Assembly: GCF_004341625.1 (NCBI RefSeq)
Contig: NZ_SLZG01000012.1
Span: 124,001-188,000, forward strand
DNA: 64,000 nt
Direction of reading: 5' to 3'
DNA from: Rhizobium sp. BK376
GTDB lineage: Bacteria > Pseudomonadota > Alphaproteobacteria > Rhizobiales > Rhizobiaceae
Shown here: piece after piece, positions 36,486 through 44,425 of the stretch
Numbering within the stretch: the stretch's first letter is position 1
How the letters are laid out: each line of letters begins with the position of its first letter
Translations under genes and position numbers: made by a program
The notes under the pieces: generated by a model
Told to the model about the DNA's origin: nothing
Seen by the model: only the letters and a program-made list of their open reading frames with translations
Database searches by the model: none

Positions 36486-37352
36486 ATGGATCGCAACGCT
36501 GAACAACGCGTACGCCGCCGCATCGGAAAAGTCCTGCATCTCGTCGGGCTTTTCATCGCGATGCTCATCATCTGCCTTCCGGGCGTCTGGATCATCCTCA
36601 GCTCGCTGAGGCCCACCGTCGAGATCATGGCGAAACCGCCGGTCTGGATCCCGCATGAACTCTCGCTCGAAGCCTATCGCGATATGTTCGGCGGGCTCGG
36701 CCATGGCGGCATTCCAGTCTTCGACTATTTCCGCAATTCGCTGATCATCTCGATCACCTCGACCGTTATTGCGCTGGCGATCGGCATGTCGGGCGGCTAT
36801 GCCTTCGCCCGCTTCCGCTTCACGGGCAAGTCGGCCGCCTTCCTCGGCCTGATGCTGACGCGATCGGTTCCCGGTGTCGCACTGTCGCTGCCGCTTTTCA
36901 TGGTCTATTCGCGCATCGGCATCATCGATACGCATTTCGGTCTGATCCTGACCTATGTTGCGCTGAACGTGCCCTTCACCATCTGGCTGATCGACGGCTT
37001 CTTCCGTCAGGTGCCGAAGGATCTGGCCGAGGCGGCGCAGATCGACGGCTGCACGCGCTGGCAGGCCTTCTGGCAGGTGGAGTTCCCGCTTGCCGGTCCC
37101 GGCATCGCGTCGGCCGGCATCTTCGCCTTCCTCACCTGCTGGAACGAATATGCGCTGGCGTCGCAGCTGACGCGGTCGATCAATTCCAAGACGCTGCCGG
37201 TCGGCCTGCTCGATTATACCGCCGAGTTCACGATCGACTGGCGCGGCATGTGTGCGCTTGCCGTCGTCATGATCGTCCCGGCGCTCATCCTCACTTTCAT
37301 CATCCAGAAGCATCTCGTGTCCGGCCTGACGTTCGGCGCGGTCAAAGGTTGA
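36486..37352 (+). CDS. Sugar ABC transporter, permease (MalG-like)
   Basis: Permease of 288 residues with six predicted membrane segments and the coupling motif EAAQIDGCTRWQAFWQVEFPL. The C-terminus LVSGLTFGAVKG is the standard CUT1 end. It forms the channel with the preceding gene and shares its DGCT coupling-helix sequence. Confidence 0.9.
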   Translation: MDRNAEQRVRRRIGKVLHLVGLFIAMLIICLPGVWIILSSLRPTVEIMAKPPVWIPHELSLEAYRDMFGGLGHGGIPVFDYFRNSLIISITSTVIALAIGMSGGYAFARFRFTGKSAAFLGLMLTRSVPGVALSLPLFMVYSRIGIIDTHFGLILTYVALNVPFTIWLIDGFFRQVPKDLAEAAQIDGCTRWQAFWQVEFPLAGPGIASAGIFAFLTCWNEYALASQLTRSINSKTLPVGLLDYTAEFTIDWRGMCALAVVMIVPALILTFIIQKHLVSGLTFGAVKG

Positions 37353-37357
37353 ATTCG

Positions 37358-38455
37358 ATGGCTCAGGTTTCGCTCAAAAAACTCGTCAAGCGCTACGGCG
37401 CGCTGGAAATCGTCCACGGGATCGATCTCGACATCAAGGACAAGGAATTCATCGCGCTGGTCGGCCCCTCCGGCTGCGGCAAGTCCACGACGCTGCGCAT
37501 GATCGCCGGCCTCGAGGAAGTTTCCGGCGGCGCGATCGAAATCGGCAATACAGTCGTCAACGATCTGCCGCCGCGCGACCGCAACATCTCGATGGTCTTC
37601 CAGTCCTACGCGCTCTATCCGCATATGACGGTGCGCGAAAACATGGGCTTCTCGCTGAAAATCGCCAAGCAGCCGCAATCCGAGATCGACAAGCGCGTCA
37701 ACGAGGCTGCGGCCATTCTCAGCCTTGAAGCGCTGATGGATCGCCGTCCGGCGCAGCTTTCCGGCGGCCAGCGCCAGCGCGTCGCCATGGGCCGCGCGAT
37801 CGTGCGCCAGCCGGAGGTCTTCCTCTTCGACGAGCCGCTGTCGAACCTCGATGCCAAGCTACGCACGCAGATGCGTACCGAGATCAAGAAGCTGCATGCC
37901 AAGGTGCAGTCGACGGTCATCTACGTCACCCACGACCAGGTCGAGGCGATGACGCTCGCCGACCGCATCGTCATCATGCGCGACGGCTATATCGAGCAGG
38001 TCGGCACGCCCGATCAAGTCTTCAAGAAGCCTGCTACGCGCTTCGTCGCAGGCTTCATCGGTTCGCCGCCGATGAATATCGTCGAGGGTGTGGTGCAGTC
38101 GGGCGCGATCGTCTTTGCGAATGGCGACAAGCTGCCGGTGCCGGAGCAATTCAAGGCGAAGGTCAAGGAGGGCGACAAGGTCGCCTTCGGCCTGCGCCCC
38201 GATGACATCTTCCCGACCGGCCATGGACTGCATTCGGGACAGGCTGCTGATGTCCACGAACTGACGCTGCCGGTCGCGATTACCGAACCGCTCGGCAACG
38301 AGACGCTGGTCTTTGTCGAATTTGCAGGCCGTGAATGGGTGTCGCGCATGCTCAATCCGCGTCCGCTTGCGAGCGGCGAACAAATCAAGACGAGTTTCGA
38401 CCTGTCGCAGGCCCACCTGTTCTCGGTCGAAACCGGCAAGAGCCTGGCAGTCTAA
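37358..38455 (+). CDS. Sugar ABC transporter, ATPase (UgpC/MalK-like)
   Basis: ABC ATPase of 365 residues. Walker A GPSGCGKST, FQSYALYPHM Q-loop, LSGGQRQR signature, VFLFDEPLSNLDA Walker B and THDQVEAMTLA switch are complete. A C-terminal MalK-type regulatory domain (about 240-360) is present. ATG 37358 lies six bases after the permease stop. It powers uptake by the importer and is close in sequence to SmoK in this window. Confidence 0.93.
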   Translation: MAQVSLKKLVKRYGALEIVHGIDLDIKDKEFIALVGPSGCGKSTTLRMIAGLEEVSGGAIEIGNTVVNDLPPRDRNISMVFQSYALYPHMTVRENMGFSLKIAKQPQSEIDKRVNEAAAILSLEALMDRRPAQLSGGQRQRVAMGRAIVRQPEVFLFDEPLSNLDAKLRTQMRTEIKKLHAKVQSTVIYVTHDQVEAMTLADRIVIMRDGYIEQVGTPDQVFKKPATRFVAGFIGSPPMNIVEGVVQSGAIVFANGDKLPVPEQFKAKVKEGDKVAFGLRPDDIFPTGHGLHSGQAADVHELTLPVAITEPLGNETLVFVEFAGREWVSRMLNPRPLASGEQIKTSFDLSQAHLFSVETGKSLAV

Positions 38456-38467
38456 GGAGTAACTGAT

Positions 38468-39580
38468 ATGGCCCGGATCGAAAAAATCGAATTGCGCATG
38501 GTCGACCTGCCGCCGAAGGTGAAGCGGACGGACGCCATCCAGAGCTTCGTCTCCCAGGAAACGCCGATCGTGACCATCACCGACAGCGACGGTGCCGTCG
38601 GTGTCGGCTACAGCTATACGATCGGCACCGGCGGCTCCTCCGTCATGCGACTGCTCTCCGACCATCTCGTGCCGCTTCTGATCGGCGAGGATGCTGATTG
38701 CATCGAGGCGTTGTGGCACAAGATGGAATTTGCCACCCACGCCACAACGATCGGCGCGATCACGGCCTTGGCGCTTGCCGCGGTCGATACCGCGCTCTGG
38801 GATCTGCGCGCGAAGAAGCAGAAGCTGCCGCTCTGGAAGCTTGCCGGCGGTGCCAAGGAAAGCTGCCCGCTCTACACGACCGAGGGCGGCTGGCTGCACA
38901 TTGCCAAGGAAGCGCTCGTCGAGGATGCGCTCGCCGCCAAGGCCAAGGGCTTTACTGGCTCGAAGGTCAAGATCGGCAAGCCGCACGGCGCCGAGGATTA
39001 TGACCGCCTGTCTGCCGTTCGAAAGGCGCTCGGCGACAATTTCGAGATCATGACCGACTGCAACCAGGGCTTCACCGTCGACGAGGCGATCCGCCGCGCC
39101 GCGCGCCTTCGCGAGCTTGATCTCGCCTGGATCGAGGAGCCGCTGCCGGCCGATGATCTCGACGGTCATATCCGGCTGACGCGTTCGACGCCGACGCCGA
39201 TCGCGGTCGGCGAATCCATGTATTCAATCCGCCATTTCCGCGAATATATGCAGAAGGGTGCCTGCTCGATCGTTCAGGTCGATGTCGCCCGCATCGGCGG
39301 TATCACGCCCTGGCTGAAGGTGGCGCATGCGGCCGAGGCCTTCGACATTCCCGTTTGCCCGCACTTCCTGATGGAGCTGCATGTCAGCCTTGTCTGCGCG
39401 GTTCCGAACGGCAAATATGTCGAATACATCCCGCAACTCGACGACCTGACCACCAAGGGCATGGAGATCCGCGACGGCCGTGCCATCGCTCCATCAGAGC
39501 CCGGCATCGGCATCGAATGGGATTGGGAGGCGGTCAAGGCGCGCTCGATCGGCGAGTTCACGACCGAACATCACGGATAA
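38468..39580 (+). CDS. Mandelate racemase/muconate lactonizing enzyme family (acid-sugar dehydratase-like)
   Basis: Enolase-superfamily enzyme of 370 residues. The full mandelate-racemase-subgroup active site is seen, each residue two positions later than in mandelate racemase: Lys166 and Lys168 (SKVKIG), metal ligands Asp197 (TDCNQ), Glu223 (IEEPL) and Glu249 (GES), Asp272 (QVDVARIGG), His299 (CPHF) and Glu319. Most such proteins in sugar clusters dehydrate aldonic or aldaric acids to 2-keto-3-deoxy acids. Mandelate racemization is less likely here. It follows the ATPase in the rightward operon with a 12-base gap. Confidence 0.9.
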   Translation: MARIEKIELRMVDLPPKVKRTDAIQSFVSQETPIVTITDSDGAVGVGYSYTIGTGGSSVMRLLSDHLVPLLIGEDADCIEALWHKMEFATHATTIGAITALALAAVDTALWDLRAKKQKLPLWKLAGGAKESCPLYTTEGGWLHIAKEALVEDALAAKAKGFTGSKVKIGKPHGAEDYDRLSAVRKALGDNFEIMTDCNQGFTVDEAIRRAARLRELDLAWIEEPLPADDLDGHIRLTRSTPTPIAVGESMYSIRHFREYMQKGACSIVQVDVARIGGITPWLKVAHAAEAFDIPVCPHFLMELHVSLVCAVPNGKYVEYIPQLDDLTTKGMEIRDGRAIAPSEPGIGIEWDWEAVKARSIGEFTTEHHG

Positions 39581-39596
39581 AGAGGAGGGGACGGCC

Positions 39597-39926
39597 ATGC
39601 AGCGTATGGGAATGGTGATCGGCCTGGAGGCCTCGAAGATTGCCGAATACAAGGCATTGCATGCCGCCGTCTGGCCAGAAATCCTGGCGCTGATCTCCGA
39701 GTGCAACATCACCAACTATTCCATCTTCCTGAAGGAGCCGGAAAACCTGCTCTTCGGCTACTGGGAATATGTCGGCACCGACTTCGAGGCTGATATGGCG
39801 AAGATGGCGGCCAGCCCGAAGAACCAGGAATGGTGGTCGGTCTGCATGCCCTGCCAGAAGCCGTTCGAGACGCGGAAAGACGGCGAATGGTGGGCAATGA
39901 TGGAAGAGGTGTTTCATCATGGGTGA
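39597..39926 (+). CDS. L-rhamnose mutarotase family protein
   Basis: RhaM/RhaU-like protein of 109 residues (dimeric alpha-beta barrel). The start QRMGMVIGLEASKIAEYKALHAAVWPEIL includes the conserved His of the family, and NYSIFLKEPENLLFGYWEY and NQEWWSVCMPCQKPF follow. It interconverts anomers of a 6-deoxyhexose such as L-rhamnose or L-fucose; exact substrate unknown. AGGAGGGG before ATG 39597 is a strong ribosome site. Its presence argues that the imported compound is a free sugar. Confidence 0.88.
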   Translation: MQRMGMVIGLEASKIAEYKALHAAVWPEILALISECNITNYSIFLKEPENLLFGYWEYVGTDFEADMAKMAASPKNQEWWSVCMPCQKPFETRKDGEWWAMMEEVFHHG

Positions 39927-39931
39927 GATCT

Positions 39932-40089
39932 TTACCTCCCCCTTGAGGGGGGAGGTCGCGCGGAACGCGCGGGTGGGGGGGATCGCCACACGCGCCGAGC
40001 TTGCCGCAGTCACCCCACCCCGGACCTTCGGTCCGACCCTCCCCCTCAAGGGGAAGGTAGGTTACCCCTTCTCCCCGCTGGGAGAAGGG
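39932..40089. repeat. Intergenic palindromic mosaic element inside the operon
   Basis: The outer ends are near-inverted copies: a TACCTCCCCCTTGAGG-type arm at 39933-39956 and its counterpart at about 40036-40060. Between them are further small palindromes (for example GGACC-TTC-GGTCC at 40022-40034). A perfect hairpin follows, CCCTTCTCCC (40066-40075) with GGGAGAAGGG (40080-40089). The whole fills the gap between two operon genes and resembles RIME-type rhizobial repeats. Confidence 0.65.
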
Positions 40090-40106
40090 ACTCGCGGAGA
40101 TCTCCC

Positions 40107-41180
40107 ATGACCTTTGACCCAACCACGCTCCGCCAATGGTGGCCGAAACCCTCCAGCCCCAAGCCCATCGTCATCTTCGGCGCTGGCAGCATCGTCGGCG
40201 ATGCGCATTTGCCGGCTTACAGGAAGGGTGGTTTCCCGGTCGCCGGCATTTTCGATCCGAATGCGGACAAGGCCAATGCTCTGGCGGACCAATGGGGCAT
40301 CAGGGCCTTTGCCTCCGAGGAGGAGGCGCTGGGGGCTGATGGCGTGATCTTCGATCTTGCCACGCCGCCAGCCGCTCATGCCGCGATCCTGTCGAGGCTG
40401 CCGCGCGGGTCCTTCGCGCTGATCCAGAAGCCGATGGGAAGCGATCTTAATCAGGCGAGCGAAATCCTGAAAGTCTGCCGCGAGCGCGATATCAAGGCGG
40501 CGGTGAATTTCCAACTGCGCTTCGCGCCGATGATGCTGGCGCTCTATGATGCGGTCGAGAAGGGGCTGCTCGGCGATGTCGTCGATTTCGACGCCTGGCT
40601 GGCACTGGCGACGCCGTGGGGCCTTTGGCCGTTCCTGAAGGGCTTGCCGCGCATCGAGATCGCCATGCACTCGATCCACTATCTCGATTTCATCCGCGGC
40701 CTGCTCGGCAATCCGCAAGGCGTGCACGCCAAGACGATCGGCCATCCGAACCACGATGTGGCGCAAACGCGCACCGCCGCCATCCTCGACTATGGCGACA
40801 AGGTGCGCTGCGTTCTCTCGGTCAACCACGATCATGATTTCGGCCGCAAGTTCCAGGCCTGTGAGTTCCGGATATCGGGAACGAAGGGTGCGGCTTACAT
40901 AAAGCTCGGCGTCAATCTCGACTATCCCAAGGGCGAGCCGGACGAGCTCTGGATCCGGGCCGCCGGCGAGACCGAGTGGGCGGAGGTCAAGCTCGAAGGC
41001 GCCTGGTTCCCGGATGCCTTCGTCAACCGCATGGCCAACCTGCAGCGCTTTGCATCGGGCGAGGACGAGACGCTGGTCGGCTCCGTCGAGGATGCCTGGC
41101 AGACCATGGCGCTGGTCGAGGCCGCCTATCAATCGAGTGCGACGCCGGCAACGCCGATCGCCGCCCTTCCAAAGGCCTGA
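40107..41180 (+). CDS. Gfo/Idh/MocA family oxidoreductase
   Basis: Oxidoreductase of 357 residues. The Rossmann start is IVIFGAGSIVGDAHLPAYRKGGFPVAGIFD; the usual EKP catalytic motif reads QKPMG with the Lys kept; the C-terminal substrate domain contains IEIAMHSIHYLDFIRGLLGNP with His residues at the usual place. Members oxidise or reduce sugar and inositol carbons with NAD(P). It may perform the first oxidation of the imported sugar. The gene comes after the palindromic element and is followed within 4 bases by the second MaoC gene. Confidence 0.88.
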   Translation: MTFDPTTLRQWWPKPSSPKPIVIFGAGSIVGDAHLPAYRKGGFPVAGIFDPNADKANALADQWGIRAFASEEEALGADGVIFDLATPPAAHAAILSRLPRGSFALIQKPMGSDLNQASEILKVCRERDIKAAVNFQLRFAPMMLALYDAVEKGLLGDVVDFDAWLALATPWGLWPFLKGLPRIEIAMHSIHYLDFIRGLLGNPQGVHAKTIGHPNHDVAQTRTAAILDYGDKVRCVLSVNHDHDFGRKFQACEFRISGTKGAAYIKLGVNLDYPKGEPDELWIRAAGETEWAEVKLEGAWFPDAFVNRMANLQRFASGEDETLVGSVEDAWQTMALVEAAYQSSATPATPIAALPKA

Positions 41181-41184
41181 GGAC

Positions 41185-41646
41185 ATGGCAGAACAGACCA
41201 TCTATTTCGAAGACTACGAGCTGAATTCCGAACGCATCACCACGGGGCGAACGATCACCGAGACGGACTTCGTGGTCCATGCCGGCCATACCGGCGATTT
41301 CTTCCCGCATCACATGGATGCCGAATTCGCCAAGACGCTACCCGGCGGGCAGCGTATCGCGCATGGCACGATGATCTTTGCGATCGGCGTGGGACTGACA
41401 GCCTCGCTGATCAATCCGGTCGCCTTTTCCTATGGCTATGACCGGCTGCGCTTCATCCGGCCGGTCCATATCGGCGACACGATCCGCACGCGGGTGACGA
41501 TTTCTGCCAAGGAAGACGATCCGAAGCGGCCGTCGCAGGGCCGCGTCGTGGAGCGCTGCGAAGTGTTGAACCAGCGCAACGAAGTCGTGCTGGCCGCTGA
41601 CCATATCCTGCTTGTCGAGCGCAAATCGCCTACCACGGAAGTTTGA
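41185..41646 (+). CDS. MaoC family (R)-hydratase-like protein
   Basis: Single hot-dog MaoC protein of 153 residues. The active-site motif reads GDFFPHH, keeping Asp38 and His43 with the five-residue spacing of R-specific enoyl-CoA hydratases; the Asn of the motif is Phe. The segment INPVAFSYGYDRLRFIRPVHIGDTIRTRV is shared with the paralogue at 31636-32211. It probably hydrates or dehydrates a CoA thioester. Start ATG 41185 follows GAGGAC. Together with the CoA-transferase it adds CoA chemistry to the sugar cluster. Confidence 0.88.
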   Translation: MAEQTIYFEDYELNSERITTGRTITETDFVVHAGHTGDFFPHHMDAEFAKTLPGGQRIAHGTMIFAIGVGLTASLINPVAFSYGYDRLRFIRPVHIGDTIRTRVTISAKEDDPKRPSQGRVVERCEVLNQRNEVVLAADHILLVERKSPTTEV

Positions 41647-41656
41647 GAGAAGATTG

Positions 41657-42793
41657 ATGACGAAACTCAAAGGAATGACCTGGTCGCATCCGCGCGGCTA
41701 TGATCCGATGGTCGCCTGCTCCAAGGCCTGGCTGGAACAGACCGGCGTCGAAATCACATGGGAGAAGCGCTCGCTGCAGGATTTCGAGTCCTTCCCGGTC
41801 GAGGAGCTGGCGGCAGCCTATGACCTGATCGTCATCGACCATCCGCATGTCGGCCAGATCACCCGCGAGGATTGCCTGCTGCCGCTCGACGACGGCAAGC
41901 ATGACGCGGAACTCGCGGCGATTGCGGCGAGCACGGTCGGGCGTTCCTATCCGAGCTACAATTGGCAGGGGCGCCAATGGGCCTTACCGATCGATGCTGC
42001 TACGCAAGTGCAGGCTTACCGGCCGGACCGGCTGGAAGGCCCTGTCACGGATCTGCGCGAGATCGCGACGCTGGTCGAAAAGGGCAGGGTCATCCTGCCG
42101 ATGCGTCCGCCGCATTCGCTGATGACCTTCTATACGCTGGCTGCTCACTTGGGCTTCCCCTGCAAGGTCGAGGGGCCGGGACTGATCGCTGAGGCCGATG
42201 GCGAGATCGTGCTCGACTGGATGGCGCGTCTGGTCAAGGGCATGGACAAGTCCTGCTACGAGATGGATCCGATCGCCGTGCTTGATCTGATGTCGGAGCC
42301 GGATTGCCCCTACGATGTCGCCCCCTTCATCTACGGTTATGTTAGCTATTCCTTCGAGAAATTCCGCCCGGTGCGCATTGCCTTTGCCGATATCCCTGTC
42401 ATCGGCGGGCGTCCGGCCAACGGTTCGGCGCTTGGGGGCACCGGCATTGCGGTATCGGCAAAGACGCAGTCGCCCGAGGAGGCGAAAGCCTTTGCACGCT
42501 GGATTGCCAGCGGTCCAGTTCAAGCCGGCATTTACGCCGCCGCCAATGGGCAGCCGGGTCATTCCGATGCCTGGGTGAGCGAGGCGGTGAATGCCCGGAC
42601 GCTCAATTTCTATCGCAATACGCGCGCCACGCTGGAGGGTGCTTTCGTTCGGCCGCGGCATGACGGCTACATGACATTCCAGCAGGACGCATCAGACGTT
42701 CTGACCCATGGACTGCGTGACGGCGAACGTCATAGTGTCATGCTGGAAAAGCTGAACACGCTCTTTGCGCAATCATTTCAGACCGGAATCTGA
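41657..42793 (+). CDS. Solute-binding-protein-like protein without signal peptide
   Basis: Protein of 378 residues with similarity to family 1 extracellular solute-binding proteins: ACSKAWLEQTGVEITWEKRSLQDF near the start, YDLIVIDHPHVGQI, and the C-terminal GGTGIAVSAKTQSPEEAKAFARWIASGPVQ. The N-terminus MTKLKGMTWSHPRGYDPM has no hydrophobic signal core and nothing upstream in frame supplies one, so it appears cytoplasmic. It lies between an enzyme gene and the SDR gene, not beside permeases. It may bind a pathway intermediate, be an enzyme built on a binding-protein fold, or be exported by another route. Confidence 0.82.
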   Translation: MTKLKGMTWSHPRGYDPMVACSKAWLEQTGVEITWEKRSLQDFESFPVEELAAAYDLIVIDHPHVGQITREDCLLPLDDGKHDAELAAIAASTVGRSYPSYNWQGRQWALPIDAATQVQAYRPDRLEGPVTDLREIATLVEKGRVILPMRPPHSLMTFYTLAAHLGFPCKVEGPGLIAEADGEIVLDWMARLVKGMDKSCYEMDPIAVLDLMSEPDCPYDVAPFIYGYVSYSFEKFRPVRIAFADIPVIGGRPANGSALGGTGIAVSAKTQSPEEAKAFARWIASGPVQAGIYAAANGQPGHSDAWVSEAVNARTLNFYRNTRATLEGAFVRPRHDGYMTFQQDASDVLTHGLRDGERHSVMLEKLNTLFAQSFQTGI

Positions 42794-42810
42794 CAGAAAG
42801 GACCGAGACA

Positions 42811-43542
42811 ATGGGACACGGACTTGAGGGCAAGACCGTATTGATTACCGCGGCAGGCCAGGGCATTGGCCGCGCGAGCGCCGAGCGCTTCATCTCGATG
42901 GGTGCCCGCGTGATCGCGACCGATATCAACGAGAAGACGCTCTCGACGCTTGAAGGCGCCGAAACGCATGTTCTCGACGTATTGGACGGCGGGGCGGTCA
43001 AGGCCTTTGCCGGGAAGATCGGCGCTATCGACGTGCTCTTCAATTGCGCTGGTTTCGTCCATGCGGGCACGATCCTCGATTGCGAAGAGAAGGACTGGGA
43101 CTTCTCCTTCAATCTCAACGCCAAGGCGCAGTATATGACCTGCCGGACCTTCCTGCCGGGCATGCTGGAAAAGGGCAAGGGCTCGATTGTCAACATGGCG
43201 TCGGTAGCCTCAAGCGTGAAGGGCGTGCCGAACCGCTTTGCCTATTGCGCCTCCAAGGCTGCCGTGATCGGGCTCACCAAGTCGATCGCTGCCGATTTCG
43301 TTACCAAGGGTATCCGCGCCAATGCCATCTGCCCCGGCACCGTCGACAGCCCCTCGCTGCACGACCGCCTGCGCGCCACGGGCGATTATGACAAGGCGCT
43401 GAAGGATTTCATCGCGCGCCAGCCCATGGGCCGCATCGCGACCGCCGAGGAAATCGCCGCGCTGGTCACCTATCTGGCCGGCGACGAGGCGGGGTTCACC
43501 ACCGGGCAGATCCACGTCATCGATGGCGGTTGGACCGGCTGA
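42811..43542 (+). CDS. Short-chain dehydrogenase, 2-keto-3-deoxy-L-fuconate dehydrogenase-like
   Basis: Classical SDR of 243 residues. The cofactor loop is TAAGQGIGRA, NCAG at 78-81 replaces NNAG, and the catalytic Tyr145 and Lys149 lie in YCASK. The segment CPGTVDSPSLHDRLRA is characteristic of the group with 2-keto-3-deoxy-L-fuconate 4-dehydrogenase and BDH2. It probably oxidises a 2-keto-3-deoxy sugar acid from the dehydratase. It is the last gene of the rightward operon, followed by a strong terminator. Confidence 0.88.
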   Translation: MGHGLEGKTVLITAAGQGIGRASAERFISMGARVIATDINEKTLSTLEGAETHVLDVLDGGAVKAFAGKIGAIDVLFNCAGFVHAGTILDCEEKDWDFSFNLNAKAQYMTCRTFLPGMLEKGKGSIVNMASVASSVKGVPNRFAYCASKAAVIGLTKSIAADFVTKGIRANAICPGTVDSPSLHDRLRATGDYDKALKDFIARQPMGRIATAEEIAALVTYLAGDEAGFTTGQIHVIDGGWTG

Positions 43543-43566
43543 GGTCGTTCCCGATCACAACAGCAG

Positions 43567-43592
43567 AGACCCCGCCTCGGCGGGGTCTTTTC
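43567..43592 (+). terminator. Intrinsic terminator after the catabolic operon
   Basis: AGACCCCGC (43567-43575) pairs with GCGGGGTCT (43580-43588), closing on a tight loop, followed by TTTTC. Confidence 0.88.
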
Positions 43593-43675
43593 GTTTCGGC
43601 GATTGCCTTGTCCCGGCCAATGCAAAAGTTATATCAATGCGTTGTCGAGGGGCGAAAACGGAGCGGAATATTTTC

Positions 43676-44353
43676 ATGTCGCAAGACAATCAGCGGCAGG
43701 TGCGGTCTCCCGCCATGGCCCTCTTTCACAAGCATTTCGCTGTCGCGATAGCCGTCATCGCCAGTATCGTGGTCTTTGTCCTCCTGACATCCGGCCGCTT
43801 CAATGCCGGCAATTTCCTGGCGAGCTGGAACGTCGGTGCGGCGGTCTATATCGTGCTTACCTGGTACCGGATGCTGACGGCCGATGTGCGTCGGATCCGC
43901 CGGCGCTCCGCCGATCTCGATTTTTCGGATTCGCTCGTTCTCGCGCTTTCCATTCTCGCGGCACTTGCGAGCATTGCCGGCATCGCACTGGAATTGACCG
44001 GCGTGAAGGATGCAGCCCCCGGTGCCGCCGCAGCTCAGGCTGGGGTCGCCTTCCTGACCATCCTGATCTCCTGGGTTTTCCTGCACACGCTGTTTACGAC
44101 CCACTACGCGCATCGCTTTTACGCCGATCCGGGAGCCAAGCCGGCCATCATCTTTCCAGAGCACATAGACGAGCCCATCTATTGGGATTTTCTCTATTTC
44201 TCCTTCATCATCGGCGTTGCGGCACAGACCGCTGACGTCGCAATCGCCACTATGCCGATGCGGCGGCTGGCGCTGTTGCATTCGGTACTGTCGTTCCTCT
44301 TCAACACGACGATCCTCGCGCTCGCGATCAATGTCGGGGCAAGCTTGTTGTAG
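43676..44353 (+). CDS. DUF1345 integral membrane protein
   Basis: Membrane protein of 225 residues of the DUF1345 family. About five hydrophobic segments are visible, with the family motif THYAHRFY and the segment EPIYWDFLYFSFIIGVAAQTADV. Function unknown. ATG 43676 is the preferred start; a longer in-frame version runs back into the operon terminator and is rejected. It stands alone. Confidence 0.85.
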   Translation: MSQDNQRQVRSPAMALFHKHFAVAIAVIASIVVFVLLTSGRFNAGNFLASWNVGAAVYIVLTWYRMLTADVRRIRRRSADLDFSDSLVLALSILAALASIAGIALELTGVKDAAPGAAAAQAGVAFLTILISWVFLHTLFTTHYAHRFYADPGAKPAIIFPEHIDEPIYWDFLYFSFIIGVAAQTADVAIATMPMRRLALLHSVLSFLFNTTILALAINVGASLL

Positions 44354-44425
44354 CGGTGACATGTTTGCCGCTGCTTTATCTCCCCTCTTTGGATAGAAGC
44401 GAGAGCAGCGAGCAGAGGTGAGTGC

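Noticed and set aside
39932..40089. Possible CRISPR array or transposon remnant
   Set aside because: There are no regularly spaced direct repeats and no transposase fragment; the structure is palindromic and intergenic.
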